In this document: positions 25,373 through 37,410 of the stretch, one piece after another | How the letters are laid out: every line of letters begins with the position of its first letter | Position numbering within the stretch: position 1 is the first letter of the stretch | Source of the DNA: Flammula alnicola | Taxonomy: Eukaryota; Basidiomycota; Agaricomycetes; Agaricales; Strophariaceae | Assembly: GCA_015499995.1 (NCBI GenBank) | Contig: JADNRV010000043.1 | Span: 124,001 to 188,000 of the forward strand | Direction of reading: 5' to 3' | DNA: 64,000 nt | Position numbers and translations under genes: made by a program | The notes under the pieces: model-generated | What the model was told of the DNA's origin: nothing | What the model saw: only the letters and a program-made list of their open reading frames with translations | Databases searched by the model: none

Positions 25373-27018
25373 TCACCGAGCGGTAACCTTTCGCTTTTTC
25401 TTGGGTGGCGCGGCAGGCATTTGCTTTTTCGAACGTTGGTCATCGATTCGTGTGCCGTATACTTCGTCGTGATTTTCCTTTGGAATCATGCTGGAGTCAG
25501 ATCCGGCTCGAACGAAAGGAGAATGAAATTAAGACACGAACCTCGGCGCCCAGCATCAATTCGTCCTCTTCTTCGTCATCTTCATCCTCGTCTTCTCTAT
25601 AGTTGATATGACTTCGATTTCTAAGGCGAGCCTTGTCTGGGGGATTATAGCCATTCGCATGTCCAAACTCATCCGACTCCGATCCCGAAGCATGTTCGTC
25701 TGACATGTCGTCGTCAGGATCGTCGTGGATCACTTTGGAACGAGGAGTTCGGCGGCTCGTCGACAGTCTACGCTTGTCTCCGGTAGGTGCGAAAGCTGCG
25801 CCCAGAGATTCCTCCTTTTTGGCGTAAGAGGTCGACGCTTTGTTCGTTTGGCTATCGGGCGAGTCGTCTTCCGAGTCATCCTCACGTTTGACGTGTATCA
25901 CCGCTTGTACGCGACGAATCACTGTCGTCGACCTCGTTGTTGAGCTCAGCTGAGCGTCAGACCTTTGTACGTTTTGAGCACCTGTGTTGCTTTTACGAGG
26001 ACGCTTGACGGACGTAGAGGCGACTTCCTGCAGTTCTTCATTGGCCTGAGTAGGTGGCACGTCTCGTTCTCGCTGTGGCCTCGTAGAGCTCTTCGCTTGC
26101 TTGTGTGCACTTCGCACATGAGGACTGATTTGTGTTAGGGGTGCATCGAGAGATGATTCGGAAGGGCTAGGAGGAGACGCTGATTTATATGCAAGCGGTT
26201 GCGTGGGTGAAGGGACTGCGGCGGCTTTCTTCGTCATCGTCGAGGAGGGTGCAGAGTTGACTCCATTGGTGTATTTCGACCCTTTGGGGGTAAATAGGTT
26301 GTTCGGATTCATTGCTGGACGAGCGTACTGTGCATGATATAGTTAGTTGTATGAATGAACGAGTCTAACCGCAACATTCACATACCTGGAGTTGCTCAAC
26401 CACAAGTTCGTCTATCCTCGATGATTGGGCACAACGTTCTTGCTCAACGCGTAAGAAATGTTCTTGCCAGTTGCGCGATTGGTCTTTCCATTGGGCCAAC
26501 TCACGACGAAGCTGAGCGATTGTCTCAACTTGCACAGCAACTGTCTCTGCTTGATGCGAGATCTGAGCGGGTAGACATGGAATTAGCCTTCGGTATATCC
26601 ATGCCTCAAAATAGATGATAGACGAGAACTTACGGTAAGTTCTGCTTGCGAGAGCTGATATCGCGAATACAAGAAAGTAGATAAGTGACCCAATTTTAGA
26701 ACAAGGCGAAATGAGGGACGTACAGCAGCCTTCGACGCAGCTACCTCCTGCTTCCATGACTGCGATTCTAGCTGGCATGCATGTAGTTCCCTAAATGCCT
26801 TGTCTCGCTCCATCTTTGCGTCACGAGTATCTGCCATAGCGTGTGCCACCTCTTGACGCGACTGTGATTCGACTTCTGAGAACTATCACACACATTGTTC
26901 AGTCACAGGGGAATTAGGAGGCCGGATGCACGCAGATCGTACTCACGGCCTTGTAAGCAGCCTTGGAGAACTCTGAGAGAGATTCTGCTAGCATAGCGGA
27001 AGGGTTCGTGGCCGCCAT
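25373..27018 (-). CDS. Coiled-coil nuclear protein with a C-terminal SV40-type NLS
   Basis: Six exons, from the start: 27018-26947, 26882-26724, 26654-26634 (21 nt), 26562-26386, 26327-25542 and 25477-25373, giving 439 residues in frame. The first about 145 residues are Glu/Gln/Ala/Lys-rich and predict a long coiled coil (SQSRQEVAHAMADTRDAKM, then TIAQLRRELAQWKDQSRNW). The middle is low-complexity Ser/Thr/Pro/Asp with acidic clusters such as DDPDDDMSDE and EDEDEDDEEEDE. The last exon ends in PPKKKRKVTAR, an exact match to the classical monopartite nuclear-localisation signal. I do not recognise the family. Chromatin or kinetochore association would fit but is speculation. It converges with ERV46 (320 bp between stops). 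Confidence 0.75.
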
Positions 27019-27262
27019 ATCGAGCGTCGCGGTGCCCGTCAGTTAAGATCGCCGTGGCTGTGCGTCGAGAGTTAAAATATGTTACGTAACGCTTTTGCCA
27101 GACTTTCCCAGCACGTGTCGCGCGTGTTGGCATTGAACGTTAGACTGGAGCAGAGAGCTATTGGATTCCACGATTTCTACGGAAAATTATCACCAGAAGC
27201 TAAATATTGTAACGAGCCAACCATCTAGAAACAGAGCAGTAGTGTATGCCACTACCCATTTA

Positions 27263-28788
27263 TTAAATGGCAAGAATTTCAAGAAAGTCTTTCTCCATCC
27301 ATGGTTTAAAGAGTAGAGATTCTGGCGGCATGGAAAGAACCACTTTTCTAAGTTGATCTAGAGCTCCCTTTGCATCCAGTCGGTGTGTAGGATCAGCCAC
27401 AGTCATACTTACGAGAACGTCGTCAATTTCAGCGATCGTGCTCTGAAAGGGGGAAAGATGGTGAGCAAGTATACGTAGTTGGGGAAAAGATTTAGACTAA
27501 ATGTTGTACCTTGAAATCTGAGAAACTGACACCCAATTGCCAGACATCTAGCTTGAATGGACTGTAGGGATTTCCAGTAGCACACTCGGGTGCATGAGGG
27601 CGAGCATACGTTTTGAGTTCAGTAAAAGAGCCACCAAGAGGGTAGCCTGTCGTAACCCGTTCCTCTGCGAGGCACTCTGACGGGAATTGTATGGCAACCT
27701 CGAAGTCAATGAGATAGACCCGAGGACGGGATGGAGAGATCTCCATCGTCAGCAAAGACTCTGGGTGCCATTGAATTACGAAATTGTCACGGAATGCATC
27801 CTATGGAACGTCACGGAGAAAAATGATTCTCGAAGTTATACATAAACTAGTTGACTACTCACGCGATGTGCAATGTTTAAGCTGTGAATAAATGCAAGAG
27901 CCTACACATGATGTTGAGAAATATATCAAGGTACTGATGAGAAACCGAAACTTACCTCCAACATTTGCATAAGCATCTCGACGATATCACCCGCCGAGTT
28001 CCTCGCCCAGAAACCATATGCCTCCGATATCGTGCCACCCACCTTGGGGAAGACGCCGAAAATGATGTCTTCGAACTGGAATTCGGCAAACATGGGGAGG
28101 GTATGGTTATTACTCAACAGGCTATTCTCTCCGGTCGCGAGTCTCCGGAGGACTGTGAGATGGTCGTGCCCTTCGGTTTGAACAACGATTACGCGAATAA
28201 TGACATCGTGCCCATCCTGTGTTCGAGCGGCTCGCTGGAGGGGGTTCTAGGTGCAACATCAGCAACTAATAGAATGGAGAGCTGGCATCACGAGCAATGT
28301 AATCAAATCGACGGAGCCGCCCCACAGCTCCTGATTGTGTCTGATCATAATTCGTTCGGGCGGGTGTGGCATAACCATATCCACTCGACAAGGGATAAGT
28401 ATTACCAGGAGTCCTAAGAACTGGGCCGAAAGCGTGCGGCCACAGCGTAAATCCCGCCTTGTGGAATACTTCTTCCAAATCTATCCAAATCTGCTCCTCT
28501 GCTTCTTCAGATTCTCCAGGCATTCTCCAGGTGTCGAGGTTTTCAGGAAGCTATGCGTTATAGAACACTTTTCTAGAAAGCTGGCCATAGAATAACGAAA
28601 TTGAACCGAACCTTTTGTCGAAGGTGCTGGTTTTTTCTATGTGGTGAATGAACTTGCCAGAGCGCGTAAGACGTAAGTGTGGCTGCTGTCAGCATTGCTG
28701 TGGCCATAATGGTTGAAATAACCCTTGAAGATGGCATGACAGACGGATTTTCGAAACTTTGCGTTGATTGGAACGAGCGCGTTGACAA
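27263..28788 (-). CDS. Membrane-anchored kinase-like protein (predicted pseudokinase)
   Basis: Six exons: 28788-28612, 28550-28292, 28230-27956, 27901-27863, 27800-27510 and 27442-27263, giving 406 residues. A hydrophobic helix at about residues 23-43 follows a short Ser-rich N-terminus, so the domain is probably tethered to a membrane. The kinase fold begins near residue 146. The usual VAIK lysine is replaced by Arg158 (DVIIRVI), and HRD is kept at 249-251 with Asn256 as the metal-binding Asn. The DFG motif reads DFE (282-284). An APE-like HAPE and a DVWQLG block follow. Loss of the lysine and the glycine argues against normal catalysis. Similar domains are common in Agaricomycetes and lack a known function. 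The second intron uses a less usual GAG acceptor; this is the only junction I consider uncertain, though frame is kept through all later exons. Confidence 0.8.
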
Positions 28789-29475
28789 CTAGTCACGTAT
28801 CGCAAGAACAAAGGTCTATTTTTATCACGCGTTCAAGAACCAGACATGCTCGTATAGCTCGGACTCTCGCAGAGTTCCTATTAAGATATGGGGAAATATT
28901 TTCATCGACATAAAAGGTTAAAAAAAATGAATGTCGGACCCACCTAAGACTCCTTGCGATAGAGCGACTGCCAACTTGCTGCCAACAGACTTCTGCACCA
29001 AAGTGACTTCAACTGAGGTCGACCACTATAGCTACTTCAAGTAACCAAGTTGCTAGACGTGCCCGCTGTAATGTCGAACAGAAAGCGAGTAGAAATAAGG
29101 CTGGAATACGGCACTGCCAAAGACGTTTTTACTTATCTTGGCGGTTAGATTTCCCAAACACAGATGCCTTCATATGGCGAGTAAAGTTTGGCGCGAAACG
29201 TCAAAAGAGATCGTCAGTAATTAGAAGTAGCCCGGCATTCGGGCGTGCTCTCCATGGCACGGAAATGCTTTATTAGGAATATTCTTCATTACTAGAAAGT
29301 CGGCGTTGGATCCGACGTACGCTTCGTCCTCGCGGTCCCGGTCCGACCGTGAAGAAAATGACAGAGGACGAGGTTCTCAAGTCTTTTATTATACTTCACC
29401 TACATAGTTTACATTGTCATGTCCTCCTCTCCAATACCACCTTGTGCACAATGCTCGACCCTTAAGCTTTAAAGG
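28789..29475. other. Intergenic, 687 bp
   Basis: It lies between the 3' end of the NUDCD1-like gene and the 5' end of the kinase-like gene, both on the minus strand, so it holds a terminator and a promoter. I see no gene, RNA or repeat. Confidence 0.6.
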
Positions 29476-31471
29476 TTAAATCCCTCGGATCAGCACCAGG
29501 TCGCCCTCAGTCAAGCAAACGACCAAGACTTCTTCATCTTTACCACCCCGGACCTTGACACAGCCAACACCCAATAAGGCACCACCACTTCCGTCATCCA
29601 CTTGCAGCACGGACTGTTTCGACCAAGTGTCCTTCGCGTTCACCACCGGGCGGTAGATGTACACATTAGCGCCTCGATCGCGCGCACTACCGCCCTCGAA
29701 CGCAAGCACCCCGCGTGTCGGAAGATGGTAAGTGAAGCGCGTGTCCTGCTTTGATGCGAGCACGAACGCAAGCGCGGAATATGTTGATGTGTGTTTCCAC
29801 GCAGAAGGGTGCGTAGGATCGAACGAAAAGACAGGCCCGTCCAGATCTTGCTTCAGGATGAGTTGGAGGACAGGCAAGCCTTCGGATACGGATCCTGGCA
29901 TGGGTGTCGACAGAACTGTTACTGGCTCTTGCTCCCATGAGTTGGTCTGACACCATCCTGGGGTCGCACCTTCCGGTTCTACCCAGGTTACCCAAGCTCG
30001 CCTGCCTACCGACGCATCGGCTTCCTCATCAATCTCTCCTTCCACAAGGCTAGGTACACCGTGGCCTAGTCCCAGCCCAGATGCGTCTTCGCCTGTGCGC
30101 AGCGCCGCTGTGTACTTCTCTAATGACTCGCGAATGTGCCAGAGCTCAGAGGGATCGAGCGTCTCGGGCACATCGACATCTCCCTTGTCAGTGGCGGAGC
30201 CGGCGAATACGTGCATCCACCGCGTACCCTCGTTCTTCTTCTCCATGTGCAGCGTTAGCAATCCGTACGCGTGCTCGGCCTCTCGATCCCATGTCCAGAA
30301 GCACGATGTCGTGTTCACGCTGTCCCATAATGCCGTTGTAGAGTAGTGTGGTAGCGGGACCGACGGGTACTCCTCGCTTGCAAGAGGCTCGGCGTCCACG
30401 TGTAATGTTAGCGTTTGCACGGTGAACAAGACTTTGATTTTATCTTGTGGAGTATTGGAAGGAAGAGGAAAGGCAACAGTCACAGAATCGGAGGTTTGCG
30501 TCCATGAGTATGGTTGTGGTTTTTCTAGTCTGTCGGTAGACATGTCAAGGTTCTCGCCTGCGCGCGGAATCGGTGCCAGCTCGTCGGGGGTCGGCTCGTA
30601 GGCTTTGATTGTCGGAACGTTGGGTTCAGAGAAAATTGAACCACCAACAATGAAATAGGAGTTAACTTCATTGATAAAAGTCGTGTAGATGGGTACATCC
30701 TGTCCTCGTCGATGCCATAGCACGTCAAGTTCTCGAGGCTCACTTCCGGAGCGTAAAGAGAGAAGATCAATCTTTGCAGCCCATAAGTCGAATTCAACTG
30801 TTGGATTTTTCTTTCCTTTCTTCCCGTCGGGAGAGTAGAATCGAGACGAGAGTAGTAAGACGGCTGTGGTGGGCGAGGGTCTGTGGATATGATGCAACCT
30901 GAACGGCGCATCAAGCGCTCCTCCGGTACGGAGCGTGAAGGTCCCGATGGGCTCTGAGACGTCGCCTTCCTTGATGGGCAGGACATACAAGAGACCGTTG
31001 CCGTCTGTTACTGCCACGACCGTCGAACTGAGGAACGCGGACGAAGGATATTCGCGTTGGATATTCACGACAGACGATGTGTCCATCGGGGTAGCCATTT
31101 CGTATATGACTCGGAAAGAGGGCCCTGGTACATCCTACTTTACATCTCGGCCGGTGAGTATACAGAAAGTCTCGAGACATGAAAACCATTGAGAAGCTTA
31201 CCCCAGACATCGGGATTCCAATCAAGCAGACGTTGAAATCTTCGTCGACATAGATCGCGTTTCCGGAGTCGTTATCGACTGTTAGATGATTGTGAGTTAT
31301 TCGGCTATGCATCTCCTGGAATGACAGCGGCAGTCTTCCAGACGTCGTGGCTTGTGTGGGCTTTCGCGAGAGTTTGTACCGGGACACTGCTTGATCTTGA
31401 GGTATTGATTCCAGTTTATAACCATCGAATTTCGGGTTAAGAAGAGACTTGTTGGTAGAGAATACGTCCAT
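29476..31471 (-). CDS. NUDCD1-like protein (CS/NudC domain)
   Basis: Two exons, 31471-31202 and 31134-29476, give 642 residues; the human protein has 583. The intron starts GTAAGC and ends GTAG, restoring the frame into DVPGPSFRVIYE. The N-terminus, with LLNPKFDGYKL and NAIYVDEDFNVCLIG, matches the NUDCD1 family. A CS (p23-like) domain begins near residue 300 with PYSWTQTSDSVTVAFPLP and continues with DKIKVLFTVQTLTLHV, followed by LWDSVNTTSCFWTWD. Flanking sequence is beta-rich and ends LVVCLTEGDLVLIRGI. In animals NUDCD1 is an Hsp90-linked co-chaperone that assists particular clients, including RNA helicases; a client in fungi is not established here. Family assignment is confident, role inferred. 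Confidence 0.83.
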
Positions 31472-31606
31472 CGCTTGTCGGGGGAACTCGATTATCGCGA
31501 TGTAAGATGTAAGAAGAAAAATGAAGCGGTTGCTTGGCGGGCGCAGAGATATTTATGAGTCGGATTCGAGTCTGGAAATGACGTCAGGATCACGTGGAAA
31601 AATCAA

Positions 31607-31693
31607 GGGCACATGGTGTAGTTGGTTATCACGCTCGCTTAGCATGTACTTCTAATCTGCGAGAGGTGTTGGGTTCAATTCCCAATGTGTCCA
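31607..31693 (+). tRNA. tRNA-Ala (AGC) with a 13-nt intron
   Basis: The acceptor stem GGGCACA pairs with TGTGTCC and contains the G3:U70 wobble pair that marks alanine tRNAs; the discriminator base is A. The anticodon stem CTCGC/GCGAG encloses TTAGCA, then 13 extra bases, then T, which fits anticodon AGC with an intron after position 37. The D arm (GTGTAGTTGGTTATCAC) and T arm (GTTGGGTTCAATTCCCAAT) are intact. A TCTTTT run just after the gene is a suitable RNA polymerase III terminator. The gene lies between the NUDCD1-like and ENTH genes. Confidence 0.93.
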
Positions 31694-32119
31694 ATCTTTT
31701 GTTTTTAATGCACAATCCTTAGGTTGAATGGTCGCGATTTTTCTCATACATAGTTACACATAGTTCTGAACCTAAGTTCCAACCACGTGCAGAACCTCTC
31801 AATCCAACTACTTCAACGTTGTGCGACTCTTGAATGAACGTTCAATTGTTCCCTTTGTTGCGCCTAGAGAAACAACAGTGCCTGATTGGTCCTGACTCCG
31901 CGACAACAAGTCGATTTCTTCCTCAGCTGAGGGGTATCTCCAGCATCCAGGTAACTCGCCCGCTCAGCGCTTTTGCCCGAGAGTATCCGGGCCGTTTGGC
32001 ATCACGGTTAGTAGCTGTCACACGATGGCTCCAGGATGTGACGGCGTTGTCCTGATCAAACTCATCCTTAGCTGTTCGATAAAAGCCTTATATTCTCCTT
32101 CTTGAACAAATTGCGCACC
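31694..32119. other. Intergenic, promoter side of the ENTH gene
   Basis: 426 bp between the tRNA and the ENTH gene. Only short ORFs without similarity occur. The last about 100 bases should contain the start region of the ENTH transcript. Confidence 0.55.
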
Positions 32120-34176
32120 ATGGAGAAACTCGAATCGCTCTCGACAACGCTGCAGAATATCACGCTCTATGATATCAAAAGTATGTACAACCAGGTCCGT
32201 GCATTTTGGCCTCCTTGGATTGGAATGCTGGCATGCTGACGAGGTTGGCATCAGGCGAAGAACGTTGTACTGAATGTCAGTGAGATGGAGGCAAAAGTTA
32301 GGGAGGCCACCAATGATGACCCTTGGTACGCGAAACCCGCCGTGATGAGAGGCGATGACTGACCCACTATGCAGGGGTGCAAGCTCAACTCTGATGCAAG
32401 AGATCGCCCAAGGGTATGTACCAGCGTTGTTCAACATCTCCTTGGTGTTCAATCTAACACAGTCTACATGAACTCTAGGACATTCCACTTGTAAGGAGCC
32501 TCATTCATGTCTTCGAACACCTTCTAAATTGTTTCAATTTCAGCCAATATTTCAACGAAATCATGCCCAGTATCTACTCCCGTTTCATGGAGAAAGAAGC
32601 CAAACAATGGCGACAGATATATAAGGCATGTAAGCCTTTATGAACTAATGTGTTTGTCGTTACTTACGTGATATACAGGCTCTTCAGCTTTTAGAATATC
32701 TCATCAAGCACGGATCAGAACGCGTGGTCGACGACGCACGGTCACATATCTCTACTCTTAAAATGCTACGAAACTTCCATTACATCGATGATAAAGGCAA
32801 AGATGAAGGTGTTAATGGTATGTATCTAACAATTGATATCGCTCGAGACGAGAATCAACTTTTTCTCACCACCAGTGCGCAACCGCTCTCGCGAACTCGT
32901 CGAACTGCTCTCGGATGTAGAAAAAATCCGCGGAGAACGCCGTAAAGCGAAAGCCAACAAGAATAAATATGTTGGAGTAGGAAACGATGGCTTCACGGGA
33001 TCAATGGGTTTCGAGTCCGGCGGCGGAGGTCGATATGGTGGATTTGGCAGCGACAGTCTCGGAGGAGGGAGCTCGTCATATGGCAATTCAAGTTACGGAA
33101 ATGGTGGGCATTTTTCTATGCTGAACGTTGAATTGTTATTCATGAGACAGACTACTCAGGTAGTAGCAGTAGCCGCGGAGGAGGCAGCTCCTCCTTCAGC
33201 GACAATCGTCGCCCATACGAAGAATACAACGCTGGAGATGATGAGGTTGCACCTTCCCCCGTCCGTTCGAATTCCATCCGGACACCTGTGAGGAAGGCAA
33301 CTGCCCCTCCTCCACCTGCTCCGGCCACAGAACCTGTCGTTGATCTATTGGGTGGATTCGATGATGACACTTTCAGCGCGCCTGCTCCTGCTCCTGCTCC
33401 AGCTGCAGTCAATAAAGCACTTCCTGCCGTTTCTAACACGGGCATCGTCGGTCTCGACGGTATGTATTCATCCAGTTATCATGACTGGATTTCGAGAGGC
33501 TCAATTTTCATCAATTTTCTCAGACGACGACTTCACCGACTTCCAAGCCGCGCCTGTGCAGGCATCTGCCTCTCATGCCCCTGCCTCAGCAGTGGCCAAG
33601 AAGGCTAATCTCATGGATATACTCAACGCAGGACCAGCTAAGCCACCCGCTTATACCGGATTTGCGCAGCCTCAACAACAACTCGCGCAGCCTCAACAAC
33701 AACCAATAAATTACGGCATGGGTATGGGTATGGGCGCTGGTATGGGCATGGGCATGGGAGGACATCGTCAAACTCCTTCTCTATCGTCTCCAGGCCAATT
33801 CTCTGCTCCCATGGTTCCTCAACAGCAACAGTCATCCCAAAATTTCTTCGGAGGAAGCGCACCCATGAGACCCACCTCTTCCTTCTCGCCAACGCCAGCT
33901 GCGTCGGGCAAACCTGTTGCGGCTGCGGCTGCCAAGAGCGCCAACTTCGACGACTTGTGGTCATTGTCGCTTGGTGGTCCGGCGACAGGCAAGTCAACCA
34001 TGGGTGTGGGTGCCAACAAGTCGATAAAAGATTTGGAGAAGGAGAAAGCTCTGGCAGGTCTGTGGGGAGGCCAGCAGAAGCCAGTCGGCGGCGTTCCTCA
34101 ACCTGCGTTTGGAGCATTCGGCAACGGAGCCCCTCCCTCGTCGTCCTCTGGTGGTGCTGACGATCTCCTGCTGTAA
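32120..34176 (+). CDS. ENT3: ENTH-domain clathrin adaptor, Ent3/epsinR-like
   Basis: Nine exons: 32120-32194, 32255-32325, 32375-32413, 32479-32490 (12 nt), 32544-32625, 32679-32817, 32876-33103, 33151-33459 and 33524-34176, giving 535 residues. The ENTH domain covers about residues 15-150, with NVSEMEAKVREATNDDPWGA, WRQIYKALQLLEYLIKHGSE and FHYIDDKGKDEGVN. It binds phosphoinositides, and Ent3-type proteins link the trans-Golgi network and endosomes to clathrin and GGA/AP-1 adaptors. After it come Gly/Ser-rich sequence, PVVDLLGGFDDD, an acidic DDDFTDFQ that resembles the gamma-ear/GAE-binding motif of epsinR, and Gln/Met/Gly-rich low complexity. The fifth intron has a GC donor (AAG|GCATGT); only this choice keeps the conserved KALQLLEYL in frame. 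Confidence 0.9.
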
Positions 34177-36416
34177 CTTTTTTCACGAGGCGGTGTGGTG
34201 ATTGTGTGGTATGCGTAGACTTTTTCATAACTTTTACCCTTTCTGCCGTTTGACTTATCGCGGATGTTGCTGGAAATCCATGCCTGTTGTACAGGTTTTT
34301 GAGATATAAATCACGGACGTGGGGGAGTTCATACTCTCGGATGCGTATGCTTCGGGCAACCGTTGGAGCACGAAGACGCCTGTATCATTAGGGGAAATCT
34401 GGTCAAGTATAAATGTCCGTTACCGAGACTGCTTTCATGGATGTATAACATTAGGGCATTCGATTCAGACAGAGATGACATTAGGTTGTGATGCTTTTGC
34501 TGGTCTAGCTCTGAGTCCGACATATGTGATATCTTTGTGAAGATTCCGCATACATTATGACAGCGCAAGACGAGGAAACTTTCGAGTCCAGGTCTACACT
34601 GGTTGGAGTTTGCTTTCCCTGCATCACCTAAGTAGCACTTCATGGAAGCAGACCTTACAAGTTGTCATTACATCTCTACAACCAACTTTATTGACATTAG
34701 CTGGGAGTAGTCAACAATGAGCTCCGGCTGTTCCACGACATAAAATAGACGAGTATTCAACGGCCTCGTCGTTGGAAAGAATGACCTGGGGTAATTGATT
34801 TAGTATAAAATACCTCGGCTGTCCAAGGACCTTGGGTCGATACTAGTGCTCGCCCAAGGTAAACAAATAGAATGACATTGAACATAATTCCAGAATCAGG
34901 GAAACATTGCTTGAGTTCCAAATCCGATATCATCGGATTTGATTGATAGTAAACGGTGGTAATACAGCTCCTGGAGCACCCATTGGCAGTTAAAACAGGT
35001 CCGTCAAGTACCAGCATTCTGGCACTAGTCTGCTACCTGAATAGCAAGCGATAATCAGAGACGCTCTCGGGAAGATGGAATGAGTTCGCATACCAGGAGT
35101 CCCTGATAACAGTCAACTAAGCTAGTAAGTATAGTAGACCTCTCATCCATTGTGCGATCGGCGCACGGGACAACTCTTCGTCGCTCCATCCACGCCATGC
35201 TGAGAAGTCACAGTGAGCAATATAGACGCCCAGATGTTCAAGCCTACTTACCCAGATGGACATCATGGCCTGTCTTGTCCCGACTGGAACTGCAGGACCA
35301 CTACAACAAAAATCCGATGAGAATGCAGAATCAGTCGGGCAAGGAGGAGAAACCTTACTAATAAAAGCCACCGCTCAGTTGGGGAGGGATAAAGCCTCTC
35401 CAGACTCCAGAGAACGTCAGAAACAACCGAAAATGCTATATAAGTTGCCGAAATTAGTTTAGGGAAGGCTTCGGCAAAGCCAGATGCCGCTCGTTTCTTG
35501 TTCGATCATGATGGCGCTCTCAGTTTTTCCACCTCGTCGAACTTGCCTTGCACACCAGGTGACCCAACTAGTATTGTTACTATCTCCCCACTCCGCCTTA
35601 CTGTTACTCAATGATGAAAAGATGGCCATTGGAACTTACCTGGGTGTCGCTCACGTTTCTAGGAAAATACGAGGCTTCAGGAACCCACAAAATGACAGGG
35701 ATTTCTGTTATTTATCAATCAATAACACTGGCGGTCCAGTGGTGGACCTCGACACTGACAGCGCGAATGTCAAAGAAACAAGAGGAAAAGCTAAGACTGA
35801 AACCATGGTCCGGATGTGGCCATGGCACTTTTTACGCCGCGCTGGTGTTGAAGTCGATCAGCGTTTTTCAACTTACAGTTGCTCTCCTTAGCTGACGCCT
35901 CCGAGTTCTCCACTGGCGCTCAACGTTCAACCTTCGGTTACTCGTTGTCGAAGACATAAAATGATCCCTTTCCGTCTATCGACTTTGCCAACACGTACCG
36001 CTCCCTGTTACTTAGAATCTATTTTTGACCTCGCTCGGCGCTCAGTGTGCATATGGACGATTTCTGGGATATGGCGGATATGTCACCAAGATGCCTCATT
36101 CAAGACGAAGCCTGAGGAGGAAGGTATACAGCTGAAGCTCGTCCGAGTCGCCGGCCTGGAGTCGAAGACTTTTGGCCATGTATCGCACTCCAGTCATCGA
36201 GTTTTACGACTCTAGATTCTCTTCATCGAGCATGCTGCCTGAGGACCATTCACTAGAATAGAATAGGCTTGGCATCAGCTATTCAGGCATCCTGACATCG
36301 ACATTGGACGGGCGAGCGGCGACTCCTCTAGGTGATGGTTTACTAAATGCGAGGCAGTGCAATTAATCGCCCAGACTTTGGTATACGGTGCCTCCTGTCG
36401 TGATGGGTCTTTTCCC
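34177..36416. other. Intergenic, 2.2 kb
   Basis: Short ORFs exist on both strands (for example 35484-35891 + and 34757-35017 -), some with hydrophobic stretches. None has a recognisable domain, and I could not join them into a convincing gene. A small multi-exon gene or a decayed one on the minus strand between 34.3 and 35.4 kb cannot be excluded. Confidence 0.45.
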
Positions 36417-36424
36417 TATAAAAT
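36417..36424 (+). promoter_or_regulatory. TATA box of the secreted-protein gene
   Basis: TATAAAAT lies 230 bases before the start codon of the small secreted protein and is followed by pyrimidine-rich sequence. Between it and the ATG are possible untranslated-leader introns (GTACGT at about 36550 and an acceptor TTTTCTAG at about 36610), which would explain the distance. A clear TATA suggests strong or regulated expression. Confidence 0.5.
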
Positions 36425-36653
36425 CGGTGGCGAAAGCAGCATGATAATCTTCATTCGCTCTCTCTTTTGTTTCCTTCGACACCTGGCCAGGTAGCCACCT
36501 TCATTTATCTTTTCTTAGAACAATTCCTTTCGTTCCCACTTTTTGTGCAGGTACGTGGATTCTTTCTTTAGGAATGACGGAAAGCTAATCTCAGACTCCT
36601 TGTTTTCTAGTTATTTTTTAACCCAAAACTTTCAACACTCCTTTAAAATAAAG

Positions 36654-37410
36654 ATGTTCAACAAATTGTTCAAGACTGTGTTCGTCGTCTCTGCTCTGGT
36701 CGCAGGTGTTACCGCCAAGCCTCTCGCTCTTAACAGGCTGGGTAAGTAACACCCTCTTCCACACGTATTATGTATGTCTTCGATTCCAGGTTGCTAATTG
36801 ATTCTTTCAGATGCCCGCCAGGGTGGTGTTTCGTTCGACAACTGGGGCTCATTCTTCTCGCTTCACGGCTTTGACAACTTTTACGGCACGGACAACTTCG
36901 CGGGCTTCATCGAGAGCCAGACCGTCGTCGAGCAGGACACGGAACTCGTGTGCCACAGCGAGTCCATCGAGATTATCCAGCAGCGTCTCATCGTCTTGCA
37001 GGAGATGGCTAAGAGGTACATAATTATTTTCCCCCCTTTCATGATTACGTTTAATGATAATTAAATGAAACCTTCAAAAATTCAGGATCATCACGGAGCA
37101 GGTTTGCGAAGTCGAAACGCAAACCATCGTCTTCGAGCAGTTCCACGCGAGCTTTGGCTCCTTCAGCCACGACCTCCGCCGCACCTCGGGCCGCCACGTC
37201 GGGTTCGACTCGGGCATTGCCAGCTACTTCAGCGATATCGTTGCGGAGGATGGGTCTCTCAGCACGGACGACTTTGGCTTTACGGGCCATGACCTCGGCA
37301 GCCACACTGTTGTTGTTGGGGGCTCGAACTGGGACCACTTTTCCTCGCCTGCGTCGGTGGGCCGGGCGTATAGCGCTGCTCGGGAGGCGTTCTATGGGTC
37401 GTACCTTTAA
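36654..37410 (+). CDS. Small secreted protein of an agaricomycete family of unknown function
   Basis: Three exons, 36654-36741, 36811-37015 and 37086-37410, give 205 residues. The N-terminus MFNKLFKTVFVVSALVAGVTA is a typical signal peptide with likely cleavage after TA. The mature part begins with Gly/Phe/Asp/Asn-rich sequence (FDNWGSFF, FDNFYGTDNF). A probable amphipathic helical core follows, with two cysteines: ELVCHSESIEIIQQRLIVLQ, then RIITEQVCEVETQTI. The C-terminal third is again Gly/Ser/Asp-rich. The pattern fits a secreted family often seen in multiple copies in mushroom genomes, as far as I recall, without an assigned function. Wall association is a guess from composition. Confidence 0.8.

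Noticed and set aside
31607..31693. Reading the tRNA as tRNA-Arg from the TCT inside the extra bases
   Set aside because: That would break the CTCGC/GCGAG anticodon stem geometry. The G3:U70 pair and AGC after TT support alanine with an intron.
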